64,000 bases of DNA from Sphingomonas crusticola (GTDB taxonomy: Bacteria; Pseudomonadota; Alphaproteobacteria; Sphingomonadales; Sphingomonadaceae), in the NCBI RefSeq assembly GCF_003391115.1, contig NZ_QTJP01000001.1, positions 2,936,501 to 3,000,500 on the forward strand, given 5' to 3'. Position numbers and translations under genes: made by a program. Every line of letters begins with the position of its first letter. Position 1 is the first letter of the stretch. Of this stretch, positions 16,414 to 25,500 are shown piece after piece. The notes below the pieces were generated by a model. It saw only the letters and a program-made list of their open reading frames with translations. It was not told the origin of the DNA and made no database searches.

Positions 16414-17285
16414 TTGACCTCTCCCGACACTGGCGCAGGGTCAGGCCCGGGCAGCCATCCGGGCTTGCCCCGCCCACCTTCATATCCCGCGCGGACGCGC
16501 TGCTTGAGCAATGCCGGCGGGCGGAACCGCTCGCCATAGGCCTCCTGAAGGATTTCCTGGACCTGCAGGCACAAGCCGGAACTGACGAGGTCCATCAGCT
16601 GGAATGGGCCCAGCGGATGGCCGAGCCCGAGGCGGCATGCCAGATCCAGGTCATCCGGGGCGACGACGCCCTCCTCGACGAGCTTGACCGCCTCGATCAG
16701 CATCGCGTGCAGGAGCCGGTTCACAGCGAAGCCCGGGACGTCCTTCACCCGGATCGGTCTTTTCCCGATCTTATCGAGACAATCGATGACGAACGAGACC
16801 GTGTCGCCACCCGTGTCGAAGCCCGGCACGACTTCGACCAGCGCCATGCGCGACACGGGCGAGAAGAAATGGGTCCCGATCACCTTGCCGCGCCGCTCCA
16901 CGGGAATGAAGGCGGCGAGCGTCGAGATCGGGATGGTCGACGTATTTGACGCGATCACGCAATCGTCCCGGCACGTCCGCGCGAGTTGCTCAAGAACGGC
17001 GCGCTTCACCTCGACCGCTTCGAAGACCGCTTCGATCACGAGATCGCGATCTGCGAACCGCTCGATAGTCGTGCTGGTGCTGATATTACGAAGGCCCGCC
17101 TCCGCCTCGTCCGCGCGATACAATCCGCGTGCCACGCCGCGATCGAGGAGCGAACCCAGCCGCCGCATCGCGATATCGAGCCGCCCCTGATCGCGGTCGT
17201 TCAACAGAACGTCCATTCCCGCGATCGCGAACACGAGCGCGATTTCCGCCCCCATCAGGCCGGCGCCAACCACTCCAATCTTCAT
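16410..17285 (-). CDS. 3-hydroxyacyl-CoA dehydrogenase
   Basis: A 291-residue NAD-dependent dehydrogenase. The Rossmann motif GVVGAGLMGAEIA is at residues 4-16, the catalytic-region sequence GTHFFSPVSRM follows, and the C-terminal helical domain begins at VKDVPGFAVNRLLHAM. This is the short, single-function form (HbdA/PaaH type) rather than the multifunctional FadB. It oxidises an (S)-3-hydroxyacyl-CoA. It overlaps the acyl-CoA synthetase upstream and the MFS gene downstream by 4 bp each, so all three are in one transcript. Confidence 0.92.
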   Translation of the reverse strand: MKIGVVGAGLMGAEIALVFAIAGMDVLLNDRDQGRLDIAMRRLGSLLDRGVARGLYRADEAEAGLRNISTSTTIERFADRDLVIEAVFEAVEVKRAVLEQLARTCRDDCVIASNTSTIPISTLAAFIPVERRGKVIGTHFFSPVSRMALVEVVPGFDTGGDTVSFVIDCLDKIGKRPIRVKDVPGFAVNRLLHAMLIEAVKLVEEGVVAPDDLDLACRLGLGHPLGPFQLMDLVSSGLCLQVQEILQEAYGERFRPPALLKQRVRAGYEGGRGKPGWLPGPDPAPVSGEVK

Positions 17286-18907
17286 ACGGGTGTCCTCGAG
17301 CGGGCGGTGCGGAACAGGTAGGGCGCGAGCTGACCGCTCTCGAAATCGTCACGCAGCCGCAGCTTGTCGATCTTGCCGGTCGCCGCCAGCGGCATCCGCG
17401 GCAGCCGCACGACTTCCTCTGGGATCCACCAGTCCGCCACTTTTCCCCGCAGCGTTTCGATCAGGTTCGTCGGATCGACCCCGTCGTCCTGCAGCAGCTC
17501 GACGACGAGGACCGGCCGTTCGCCCCATTTCGGATGCGGGCCGCCGATGACGGCGACCTGCCCGACGCGAGGATCGCGCCCGACGATGGCCTCGATCTCG
17601 GCAGGGTTGATCCATTCGCCGCCAGACTTGATGAGATCCTTGGTCCGGCCGCAGATCGTCAGATTGCCCTCGTCATCGAGCATCGCGAGGTCACCCGTGT
17701 CGAAATAGCCTTCCTCGTCCAGCGCATCCTGCTCCGCATCCAAGTAGCGATCGATAATCGCTGCACCCTTCACCTTGAGGTGGCCGATTGCCCCGCGTTG
17801 TTCGGCGAGCGTCGCCCCCGTTTCGTCGGTCAATTTCAGATCGACGCCGATCGGCGGCCGGCCGGACGAACGATGTTCGGCGGCCGGCGCCAGGACGGAT
17901 TCGACCGTGCCGAGCGGCGACATCTCGGTCATTCCCCACGTATTCTGAACCCGGACGCCAAGCCGGTCTTCCATGCGGCGGATCAAGGAATCGGGGCATT
18001 TGGATCCGCCGATCGTCACCCGCTTCAGCGTGGGAACATCCGTGCCGGTCGCGTCGAGATGATCGATGAGGCTCAGCCAGACGGTTTGAACCCCGCAGGC
18101 GATGGTGACCTTCTCGTCGCGGATCAGCCGCGCCAGGCTCTCGCCATCCAGATGCCGGTTGGGAAGAACGAGACGGGCGCCCACGGCCGGCGCCGAGAAT
18201 GGAAGACCCCAGGCATTGGCGTGAAACATCGGGATCGCGACAAGGATCGTGTCGTCGGCCGTGAGGCAATAGGCATCCGGCCCGATCGACATCAGCGTGT
18301 GAAGGTAATTGGATCGATGCGTGAACACGACCCCCTTGGGCCGACCCGTCGTGCCGGAAGTGAAGCACAGGCCGGCTGGCGACCATTCGTCGAACGCACC
18401 CCAAACGACCTCAGCACCGCGCCGCGACACGAACGCGTCGAGCGGCTCGATCGGCACCGACCCGAGATCCGTGCCGCTGGTTTCGGACACCTCATCCAGG
18501 ACCAGGATGTGCTCGATCGTGGGGCATAAGGGCAGCAAAGGCTCGAGCAAGGCGGTGAGCGTCGAGGCTATTGCGAGCACGCGATCAGCCGCCTCGTTGA
18601 CCATCATCGCCAGTTGGGCGACGGTCAGTCGTGGATTGAGCGTATGGCAGACGAGGCCGGCGTTCGTCGTGCCGTAGTACATCTCGAGGTGATGCTGGGT
18701 GTTCCAGGCGAGGGTCGCGACGCGGTCCCCGACATCCAGCCCAAGGCTCAACAACGCGCCGGACAGGCGGTTGCTGCGCGCGCGAAGATCGCGATAGGAG
18801 ATATGGCCGACACTGCCGTCGCGCGTCACCGAGGCGACCGACCGTTCGCCGTGCCATTTGGCACCATGATCGATGAACTTGTCGAGGGTGAGCGCGTAAC
18901 GCTGCAT
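17282..18907 (-). CDS. AMP-binding acyl-CoA synthetase (second copy)
   Basis: A 541-residue ANL-superfamily ligase that activates a carboxylic acid to its CoA thioester through an adenylate. The phosphate-binding motif TSGTTGRPKG is near residue 180. Also present are NTWGMTEMSP, YFDTGD, the hinge KSGGEWINPAEIE and the C-terminal catalytic Lys in AATGKIDK. The open frame extends to 19201, but that extension is antisense-like arginine-rich sequence. MQRYALTLDKFIDHG at 18907 is the natural family start and clears the thiolase gene. It resembles FadD3/medium-chain ligases. It differs clearly from the other synthetase at 20158. Confidence 0.9.
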   Translation of the reverse strand: MQRYALTLDKFIDHGAKWHGERSVASVTRDGSVGHISYRDLRARSNRLSGALLSLGLDVGDRVATLAWNTQHHLEMYYGTTNAGLVCHTLNPRLTVAQLAMMVNEAADRVLAIASTLTALLEPLLPLCPTIEHILVLDEVSETSGTDLGSVPIEPLDAFVSRRGAEVVWGAFDEWSPAGLCFTSGTTGRPKGVVFTHRSNYLHTLMSIGPDAYCLTADDTILVAIPMFHANAWGLPFSAPAVGARLVLPNRHLDGESLARLIRDEKVTIACGVQTVWLSLIDHLDATGTDVPTLKRVTIGGSKCPDSLIRRMEDRLGVRVQNTWGMTEMSPLGTVESVLAPAAEHRSSGRPPIGVDLKLTDETGATLAEQRGAIGHLKVKGAAIIDRYLDAEQDALDEEGYFDTGDLAMLDDEGNLTICGRTKDLIKSGGEWINPAEIEAIVGRDPRVGQVAVIGGPHPKWGERPVLVVELLQDDGVDPTNLIETLRGKVADWWIPEEVVRLPRMPLAATGKIDKLRLRDDFESGQLAPYLFRTARSRTPV

Positions 18908-18957
18908 GAAAATGACGCTTTCGGCTAGGAATTGTGAGGTACGCGGTAGGCGGGCAA

Positions 18958-20130
18958 TCAAAGCACCTCGAAGAGACCGGCGGCGCCCATGCCGCCGCCC
19001 ACGCACATCGTCGTCACGATATGGCTTGCCCCCCGGCGCCTGCCCTCCAGCAGGGCATGGCCGACCATCCGCGCACCCGACATGCCGTAGGGATGGCCGA
19101 TCGAGATCGCGCCGCCGTTCACGTTCAGCCTGTCTTCGGGGATGCCGAGACGGTCCTGACAGAAGAGAACTTGCACGGCGAAGGCTTCGTTGAGCTCCCA
19201 CAGGCCGATGTCGGCGACGGTAAGCCCGAACCGGTTCAGCAATTTCGGGACGGCGTAGATGGGGCCGATTCCCATTTCGTCAGGCTGCGTGCCGGCGACC
19301 GCCATGCCGAGGTAGCGTCCCAGCGGCTTCAGGCCGCGGTCGGCGGCGACCTGCGCTTCCATAACGATGCAGGCCGAAGCGCCGTCCGACAGTTGCGACG
19401 CATTGCCGGCGGTAATCACGCCGCCCTCGATGACCGGTTTCAGCGCCGCCAGCGCCTCGATCGTCGTTTGCGGCCGGTTGCCTTCGTCGCGATCGAGCGT
19501 GACGGGTATGAGGGAGGTGGCGCCGCTCTGCTTGTCGGCGACCTTCATCATCGCCGCGACGGGCACGATCTCCCCATCGAACAGGCCTGCCGCCTGCGCC
19601 GCCGCGGTCAATTGCTGCGAGCGAAAGGCGTAGGCATCCTGCCGTTCGCGCGAGATGCCGTACCGGCTGGCGACGATCTCGGCCGTGCGGATCATCGGCA
19701 TGTAGGTGTCGGGCACCATCGCGATCAGTTCGGGATCCTCGGTCACCCGCAGATCGGCGGTCTGTACTTCCGAGATCGACTCCACGCCGCCGGCGACGAT
19801 GATGTCGGCACGGTCGACGATGATCTGCTTGGCGGCCGTGGCGATCGCCATCAGGCCGGACGAGCATTGGCGATCGATCGTCATGCCCGCCACGGTGACC
19901 GGCAGGCCGGCACGAAGCGCCGCCGTACGGCCGATCGTGTGCTGGCTCGCCTGCGGCATGGCTGCGCCGATGATGACGTCGTCGACGTCGGCCCCGTCGA
20001 CGCCGGCGCGTTCCAGCGCGGCCCTGATGGCATGCGCGGCAAGCGTCGGTGCGAGCGTCGCGTTATAGGCGCCGCGATACGCGCGTCCAATCGGCGTTCG
20101 GGCGGTAGAAACAATGACGGCGTCACGCAT
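18958..20130 (-). CDS. thiolase (acetyl-CoA acyltransferase)
   Basis: A 390-residue thiolase that would cleave a 3-ketoacyl-CoA with CoA, or condense the reverse. Acylated nucleophile Cys89 in RQCSSGLM, His346 in [10 protein letters not shown] and Cys376 in [11 protein letters not shown] give the full catalytic set. HPYGMSG with Tyr instead of the more common HPLG/HPIG is seen in some degradative thiolases. An AAGGA ribosome site precedes the ATG. It lies 28 bp after the synthetase at 20158 in the direction of transcription. Confidence 0.94.
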   Translation of the reverse strand: MRDAVIVSTARTPIGRAYRGAYNATLAPTLAAHAIRAALERAGVDGADVDDVIIGAAMPQASQHTIGRTAALRAGLPVTVAGMTIDRQCSSGLMAIATAAKQIIVDRADIIVAGGVESISEVQTADLRVTEDPELIAMVPDTYMPMIRTAEIVASRYGISRERQDAYAFRSQQLTAAAQAAGLFDGEIVPVAAMMKVADKQSGATSLIPVTLDRDEGNRPQTTIEALAALKPVIEGGVITAGNASQLSDGASACIVMEAQVAADRGLKPLGRYLGMAVAGTQPDEMGIGPIYAVPKLLNRFGLTVADIGLWELNEAFAVQVLFCQDRLGIPEDRLNVNGGAISIGHPYGMSGARMVGHALLEGRRRGASHIVTTMCVGGGMGAAGLFEVL

Positions 20131-20157
20131 TCTGCATTCCTTGGGACAAAGCGGAGG

Positions 20158-21636
20158 TCATGCCGGGATGCGCTCGTCGCGCAGCGCCGAACGGCGTACT
20201 TTGCCGGCGTCGTCGCGCAGCGGTTCGGCGGTGAACTCAATCTCTTTCGGCAGCTTGTAGCGGGCCAGGCGCTCGGCCAGGAACGCGAGCAGCTCCTCCT
20301 GGTCGAGCTTCACTCCGGAAAGCGGTTGGACGATCGCATGGACGCGCGCGCCCCATTCCTCATCGGGCAGGCCGATCACGGCACTGGTGCGGACGGCCGG
20401 GTGCGCATCCAGCACGGCTTCGACCTCGGCCGGATAGATGTTGGCGCCACCGGATATGATGAGATCGTTGCGCCGATCGGCAAGATAGAGATATCCGTCT
20501 TGGTCGAGTGAGCCCAAGTCGCCGTTGGACTCCCAGTCGCCGTTGAGCTTGGCCTGGCTGCCCATGTAATAATAGGTCGAGCCGACCCCCTGTTCCGGGA
20601 GGAAATGAACCTCCCCGATGTGGCCGGGGGGGCAGTGCCTCCCATGCTCGTCGAGGATGGCGATCTCGGCGCCCGGGCGAACCTTGCCCACCGACCCCCG
20701 ATGCTCGAGCCAGTCGGCGCCCGAGATCATGGTCGATCCGGTTCCCTCGGTGGTGCCGTAATATTCCCAGACCCGCTCCGCGCCGAGCCAGCAAATCCAG
20801 GCCTCCTTGAGCCATGCCGGGCAGGGCGCAGCCATGTGCAGGATCATGCGCAGGCTGGACAGATCGTAGCGGGAGCGCACGTCCGGCCCCAATTGCCAGA
20901 TGCGGTGCATCATGGTCGGGACGAGATTGACCCAGTTGACCCGATGCAGATCGATCAGATCGAGCGCGCGCCGCGCATCGAACCTGTTCATCTCCACGAC
21001 CGTGCCACCCACGAACAGGCATGCATGAGCAACGTAGAACGGCGCGTTGTGATAGAGCGGGCCGGGGTTCAACACCGTGTCCCCCGGCTGCTGGCAAAGG
21101 AAGCCCTCGGCCGGATTCCACTGCGCTGCCATGCGATCGACGATCACCTTGGGCCGGCCGGTAGAACCGCCGCTGGTCATCGCCTTCCAATGCGGTGAAA
21201 TCACGGGGTCCAGCGGCGCGTCCGAAAGGTCGGCGGACGGCAATTCGCCCGCCGCGATGCGTTCGACGCCGATGTCCGGATCGAAGTCGCCGACCAGGAG
21301 CCGAGGCCGCACGATGTCCAGAATGCTCCGCAATTCCGGCACCGGCGATTTGGCTGCGACGATATTGGGGATAGCCCCCAGCTTCCAGATCGCGAAGCTG
21401 GTCTCGTAGAAAGCGAGCCCGTTCGGAAGCGCGACGGTTACGAAGTCGCCGAAACCCACGCCCCGGGACGCAAACATGCGGGCGCGACGGTTGGATCGCG
21501 CATCGAGCTCGCAATAGCTTATCGCGCGATCCTCAATGACGAGCGCAGCCCGGGTGGGCGATCGGGCGGCATGATGACCCAGGATCATGCTCAGCGGCAC
21601 AGTGCCGCCGTCTTCAGCGCTCAACGGGATGGACAT
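20158..21636 (-). CDS. AMP-binding acyl-CoA synthetase (first copy)
   Basis: A 492-residue ANL ligase. It has a variant phosphate-binding motif SGGSTGRPK (about residues 153-161), YYGTTEGTGST, the hinge SGGANIYPAEVEA and a C-terminal Lys in DDAGKVRR. The SGGSTGRPK form is typical of bile-acid/steroid-type and some aromatic CoA ligases rather than fatty-acid ligases, though this is weak evidence for substrate. The start overlaps the SDR by 16 bp. Having two unlike ligases in one operon suggests that two acids, or two stages of one pathway, are activated. Confidence 0.9.
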   Translation of the reverse strand: MSIPLSAEDGGTVPLSMILGHHAARSPTRAALVIEDRAISYCELDARSNRRARMFASRGVGFGDFVTVALPNGLAFYETSFAIWKLGAIPNIVAAKSPVPELRSILDIVRPRLLVGDFDPDIGVERIAAGELPSADLSDAPLDPVISPHWKAMTSGGSTGRPKVIVDRMAAQWNPAEGFLCQQPGDTVLNPGPLYHNAPFYVAHACLFVGGTVVEMNRFDARRALDLIDLHRVNWVNLVPTMMHRIWQLGPDVRSRYDLSSLRMILHMAAPCPAWLKEAWICWLGAERVWEYYGTTEGTGSTMISGADWLEHRGSVGKVRPGAEIAILDEHGRHCPPGHIGEVHFLPEQGVGSTYYYMGSQAKLNGDWESNGDLGSLDQDGYLYLADRRNDLIISGGANIYPAEVEAVLDAHPAVRTSAVIGLPDEEWGARVHAIVQPLSGVKLDQEELLAFLAERLARYKLPKEIEFTAEPLRDDAGKVRRSALRDERIPA

Positions 21637-22553
21637 TCAGCAACATTCTGCGGATCAGAAGCGGCGGAGGCGATCTCGCGCTCGGATTGAACGAGCGCGT
21701 GCGCCGGGACGGACTCCCCGCGACGATCCGCGATTTCCGCCCAGCGGTCGATGACCTGCGCATCCGCATCGGCCGCGGCACCAATGAAGAGACCGTCGGT
21801 AAGCGTGATGTTGGCACAGGCGAAATGGCTGGCGCCTGCGCACAGGATCGCACGCGTCGGTGCCTGCTCGCCGACCAAGGCGAGCAAGCCGGGGCTGACG
21901 CGTTCGGGCGCGAGTTTATCGCCGTCGCTGCCGAAGAGGACGCCCTTGGTCATCTGTGTCGCTGCCGTCGGCGCGAGGCAGTTGACGCGGATATTATATT
22001 TCTCGCCCTCGATCGCGAGCGTCTGCATCAAGCCGACCAGCGCCAGCTTGGCCGCGCCATAATTTGCCTGCCCAAAATTGCCGTACAGCCCGGAGGACGA
22101 AGTCGTCATGACGATGCGGCCGTAATTCCGGTCACGCATCGCGCCCCACACGGCCTTGGTGCAGATCACCGCACCCATGACGTGCACGTCGAATACGAGA
22201 CGGAAATCGTCCAGGCTCATCTTTGCGAAGCTTTTGTCGCGGACGATGCCGGCATTGTTGATCACTATGTCGATGCGTCCCCAGCGCCGCAGGGCCTCAT
22301 CCACCATCGCGACCACTTGCGCCTCGTCGGACACCGATGCCGGGACGGCGATCGCATCGCCGCCGGCGGCGATGATTTCCGATGCAACAGACGCGGCCGC
22401 TGCTCGATCAAGATCGTTCACGACGATCTTCGCACCCCTGCTGGCCAGAAACTGGGCGTGCGCTCGGCCCAGCCCGCCGCCCGCGCCGGTAATGAGCGCC
22501 ACCCGATCCCGCAGCGGCAATGCGCGACCATCCTCGGCGGGCGCGATCACCAC
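21621..22553 (-). CDS. SDR dehydrogenase, MFE-2 type
   Basis: A 310-residue short-chain dehydrogenase with TGAGGGLG (22-29), NNAG (99-102), Tyr165/Lys169 in NYGAAK and the LYGNFGQANYGAAK signature. It is a paralogue of the 4872-5789 gene, so probably another hydroxyacyl-CoA or ring-hydroxyl dehydrogenase. The start is GTG at 22553, preceded by GCGAGGGACG. It heads the enzyme block of the minus-strand operon, separated from the TBDR by a 176-bp spacer holding a hairpin. Confidence 0.9.
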   Translation of the reverse strand: MVIAPAEDGRALPLRDRVALITGAGGGLGRAHAQFLASRGAKIVVNDLDRAAAASVASEIIAAGGDAIAVPASVSDEAQVVAMVDEALRRWGRIDIVINNAGIVRDKSFAKMSLDDFRLVFDVHVMGAVICTKAVWGAMRDRNYGRIVMTTSSSGLYGNFGQANYGAAKLALVGLMQTLAIEGEKYNIRVNCLAPTAATQMTKGVLFGSDGDKLAPERVSPGLLALVGEQAPTRAILCAGASHFACANITLTDGLFIGAAADADAQVIDRWAEIADRRGESVPAHALVQSEREIASAASDPQNVAECPSR

Positions 22554-22632
22554 CGTCCCTCGCCAGGCTTTGCCCCCAGGGCGAGACCGGCTCCGGCTTT
22601 GCCCGGCAACGGCGCAGCGAAGAAAGCCTCGT

Positions 22633-22658
22633 CCCCTCTTCCCGCCGGGGAAGAGGGG
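22633..22658. other. strong intercistronic hairpin
   Basis: Perfect 11-bp stem CCCCTCTTCCC (22633-22643) with GGGAAGAGGGG (22648-22658) and a 4-base loop, in the 176-bp spacer between the TBDR and the SDR gene. There is no T-run on either strand, so it is more likely an mRNA stabiliser, processing site or dispersed repeat than a terminator. Confidence 0.65.
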
Positions 22659-22729
22659 CCCGGCGAGCCGTCACGCGCTCGCGCAGCAGGGTGGGTATGC
22701 ACAGCAAATGTCACGATCCTGCGCTCCGG

Positions 22730-25432
22730 TCAGAAGGATTTTCGCAGGTTGAGCGCAACGAAGCGCCCGATCGGGTTGTAGGTGCCGCCGATGCCATCGG
22801 TGCCGGGGAAGAATGGCGGCCTCTTGTTGAACAGATCGTTGATCTCGAGGGACAACAGAACGCCCTTGGCGAGGCCGACATTGGGCAGCGCCACCGTCGC
22901 CCGCAGGTCCACGGTCGTGTAGGAATTGGCCTTATAGACGCTCGTCCCGGTCGGTGTGGCGTACAATCCGGTGACGCCGGCGCGGTAATTGACGAAGCCG
23001 ACGACGCTCAGTGGGCCGGCCTGCGTTCCCAACGTTCCCCGCAAGGTCGTTTTGGCGAGGCCAAGATCGAGCTGGTTCGAGACCGGGGCCGTCGGCGAAA
23101 GCTGCGTGTCGAACTTGAGAATATGGTTGCCGGCGAGACCGGCGAATATCGCGCCGAAACTGGTCGGCAGGCGATAATTCACGTCGAAATCCAGCCCGTT
23201 GGTATCGCGGACGCCGAAATTGCCTTGACGGAAGTCGAGCGCATTCCCAATCGCCGGCAGCGAAGCGGCGACGAAATTGACCGGTACGGCGAGCGCCAGC
23301 AGGTTGGCGAGCTGCGCCGCCGACGGGCTGCGATAGATTACGCCCGCGAAGGTCGGATCGGTGAACGCGACGCTGCCCGCGGGAGTCCCGATCACATTGG
23401 TGTAGTGAATGTCATAGAAGGTCACGCTCGCGCGCAAGTTGCGCAGGAAGGCAGGATGCAGATCCGCCCCAATCGAATAGGTCCGGGCCTTTTCCGGCTG
23501 AAGACCCCGGTTGCCGCCATAGAGAACGATCGTATCGACCTGGGTTGCGCGCGTCGGATCGTACAAGCCGAGCGCCGGCAAGTTGGCGGCACTGAAATAA
23601 TAAGCGCCGACCGTCGCACCGACATCACGCAGGCCGGGTGCGCGGAAGGAGCGGCCGTAAGTGCCGCGGATCGTGAGGCCGCCCACGGGATCCCAATTGA
23701 TCCCGATCTTCGGGTTCGTCGTGGACCCGAAGTCGCTATAATGGTCGTAGCGGCCGGACAGCGACAGCTCGAGCTTCTGCAGGAACGGCACCGCATTGGC
23801 GGCACCGAAAACCGGCACGAATAGCTCGCCATAGAGCGAGGCGATGTTGCGGCCGAGATTTTCGGGCACGGCGGCGCCGCCGTAAATCCCGCGCTGCTTG
23901 AACGTTTCCCGCCGATACTCGCCCCCCACCGCGATCTTGAGCTGACCACCCGGGAGATCGAGGAGCGATCCATCGATCTTGGCCGCGCCCAGATAGATGC
24001 GCTGATCGACGGTGAGATCGCCGGCATAGTCGGTAATCGCCGCCGCAACCGCCGGGGAAGTACCGTTTCCGAAGGGATCGAGCGCTGTGGCAGTGGTGGT
24101 ACCGCTGGCGGCGGCAGCAAGCGCCGCCGGATTGACGGCGGGCAGGTACGACTCGTTCTTGGCCCAGTCGTAGATGCCGTAGACGCTGAGTTTCAGGTCC
24201 CCGACCAGTTTGGCGTCGACGCCGGCAGACGAATTACCCGCGCGGATACGGAAGAAATTATTGATATGGTCGGCACCATAGAGATTGTCGGTGCGATAAA
24301 GGACGTATTCCGCGGTTGCGCCGCTTCCCGGCGGCGTCCGAAAGAACGGATTCACCGAAAAGCCGGGAATATTGTAAAGTAATACGCCGGAGGCGGCGGG
24401 CGGTGGCGGCGCCTGGACCCAATCTTTTCGATCCGAATACAGAATGTCGCCCCACAATGTGACGCGATCGCCCAGATCCTGATGTGCGGTCAGGAACGCG
24501 CTGTGCAGGTGGGTTTTCGGGACGAGGTCGGTCACCGCGCCCGCATCGCAATAATTCTTCGTATTCGGCGCGAGACCGGGAGCCGCATAATTGACGAGAT
24601 AGGCGGTCGTGTTGACGAGAACGTTGGGCGAGGGGCACGTCGTCGAACGGGTGTCGACGCCGCCATAAGGCCGGAAATCCTGCACGCGATGGGTGCGGTC
24701 GCCGCCTGTGATATTGCCGTTCTCGGCATATTGGTACGAGGCGACGATCGACCCGCTTCCCCAATCCTTGCCGGCCAACGCGCTGGCGCTGAACGTATGG
24801 TAATCGTCCGCCATGCCGTAACGGACCGAGGTCTCGACGCCGTTCGCGCGTTTCTTGGTTATGAAGTTCACCACACCGGCGACCGCATCCGAGCCATAGA
24901 TTGCCGAGGCACCGTCCGCGACAATCTCGACCCGCTCGATTGCGAGTTCGGGGAGCAACGGAAAGTCAGGGGCCGTTCCGTTGGTGCCGCTGGCGACCAG
25001 ACGATGGCCGTTGAGCAGGGGGAGGGTCGCGGTGGCGGGCAAGGCACGCAGACCGGGCGCGAACGCCCCGGCACCGCCTCCCTCGCGCTTGGGGGCGGTG
25101 TTGAAGCTGTTGAGCTGCGGCACGGTTGCGAGCAAATCGGGCGTGGTATTCGCGCCGATGGTGCGGATAGTGTCGCTCGTGACGCTGATGAGATTGGACC
25201 CGACCGGGGGCGTGCCGCGAATGCTCGTGCCGGTCACCACGATCTCCGCCGGCGTATCGGTCGGGGCGGAGCCATCGGCGCCGGATTGCGGAACGGGTGC
25301 GTTCGAGGTCGAGCCGCTGCCATCGCCGGCCGCGCTCGACGCCTGCGCCCAGGCTGGGCCGGCTGACAGGAGCATGATGGCCACAGCCGACGTGCCGGTT
25401 AATAGGACGCGCTTACCTGCTTTCCAAGACAT
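22730..25432 (-). CDS. TonB-dependent receptor
   Basis: A 900-residue TBDR. The signal peptide ends at PAWAQA (about residue 31). It is followed by a Ser/Gly/Asp-rich linker, TonB box/plug start AEIVVTGTSIRG, plug motif ERVEIVADGASAIYGSDAVA and a C-terminal barrel ending in F. The GASAIYGSDAVAGVVNF plug signature belongs to the large sphingomonad/Caulobacter receptor group often used for carbohydrates, peptides or aromatics. It lies between the serine hydrolase and the CoA-catabolic genes on the same strand and is likely the uptake component of the cluster. Confidence 0.95.
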   Translation of the reverse strand: MSWKAGKRVLLTGTSAVAIMLLSAGPAWAQASSAAGDGSGSTSNAPVPQSGADGSAPTDTPAEIVVTGTSIRGTPPVGSNLISVTSDTIRTIGANTTPDLLATVPQLNSFNTAPKREGGGAGAFAPGLRALPATATLPLLNGHRLVASGTNGTAPDFPLLPELAIERVEIVADGASAIYGSDAVAGVVNFITKKRANGVETSVRYGMADDYHTFSASALAGKDWGSGSIVASYQYAENGNITGGDRTHRVQDFRPYGGVDTRSTTCPSPNVLVNTTAYLVNYAAPGLAPNTKNYCDAGAVTDLVPKTHLHSAFLTAHQDLGDRVTLWGDILYSDRKDWVQAPPPPAASGVLLYNIPGFSVNPFFRTPPGSGATAEYVLYRTDNLYGADHINNFFRIRAGNSSAGVDAKLVGDLKLSVYGIYDWAKNESYLPAVNPAALAAAASGTTTATALDPFGNGTSPAVAAAITDYAGDLTVDQRIYLGAAKIDGSLLDLPGGQLKIAVGGEYRRETFKQRGIYGGAAVPENLGRNIASLYGELFVPVFGAANAVPFLQKLELSLSGRYDHYSDFGSTTNPKIGINWDPVGGLTIRGTYGRSFRAPGLRDVGATVGAYYFSAANLPALGLYDPTRATQVDTIVLYGGNRGLQPEKARTYSIGADLHPAFLRNLRASVTFYDIHYTNVIGTPAGSVAFTDPTFAGVIYRSPSAAQLANLLALAVPVNFVAASLPAIGNALDFRQGNFGVRDTNGLDFDVNYRLPTSFGAIFAGLAGNHILKFDTQLSPTAPVSNQLDLGLAKTTLRGTLGTQAGPLSVVGFVNYRAGVTGLYATPTGTSVYKANSYTTVDLRATVALPNVGLAKGVLLSLEINDLFNKRPPFFPGTDGIGGTYNPIGRFVALNLRKSF

Positions 25433-25500
25433 TGCCGTACATCCCTCTCTTTGATAAATTGTCTGCTATTGCGCTGAACAGCAGATCATTTTTATTATCT

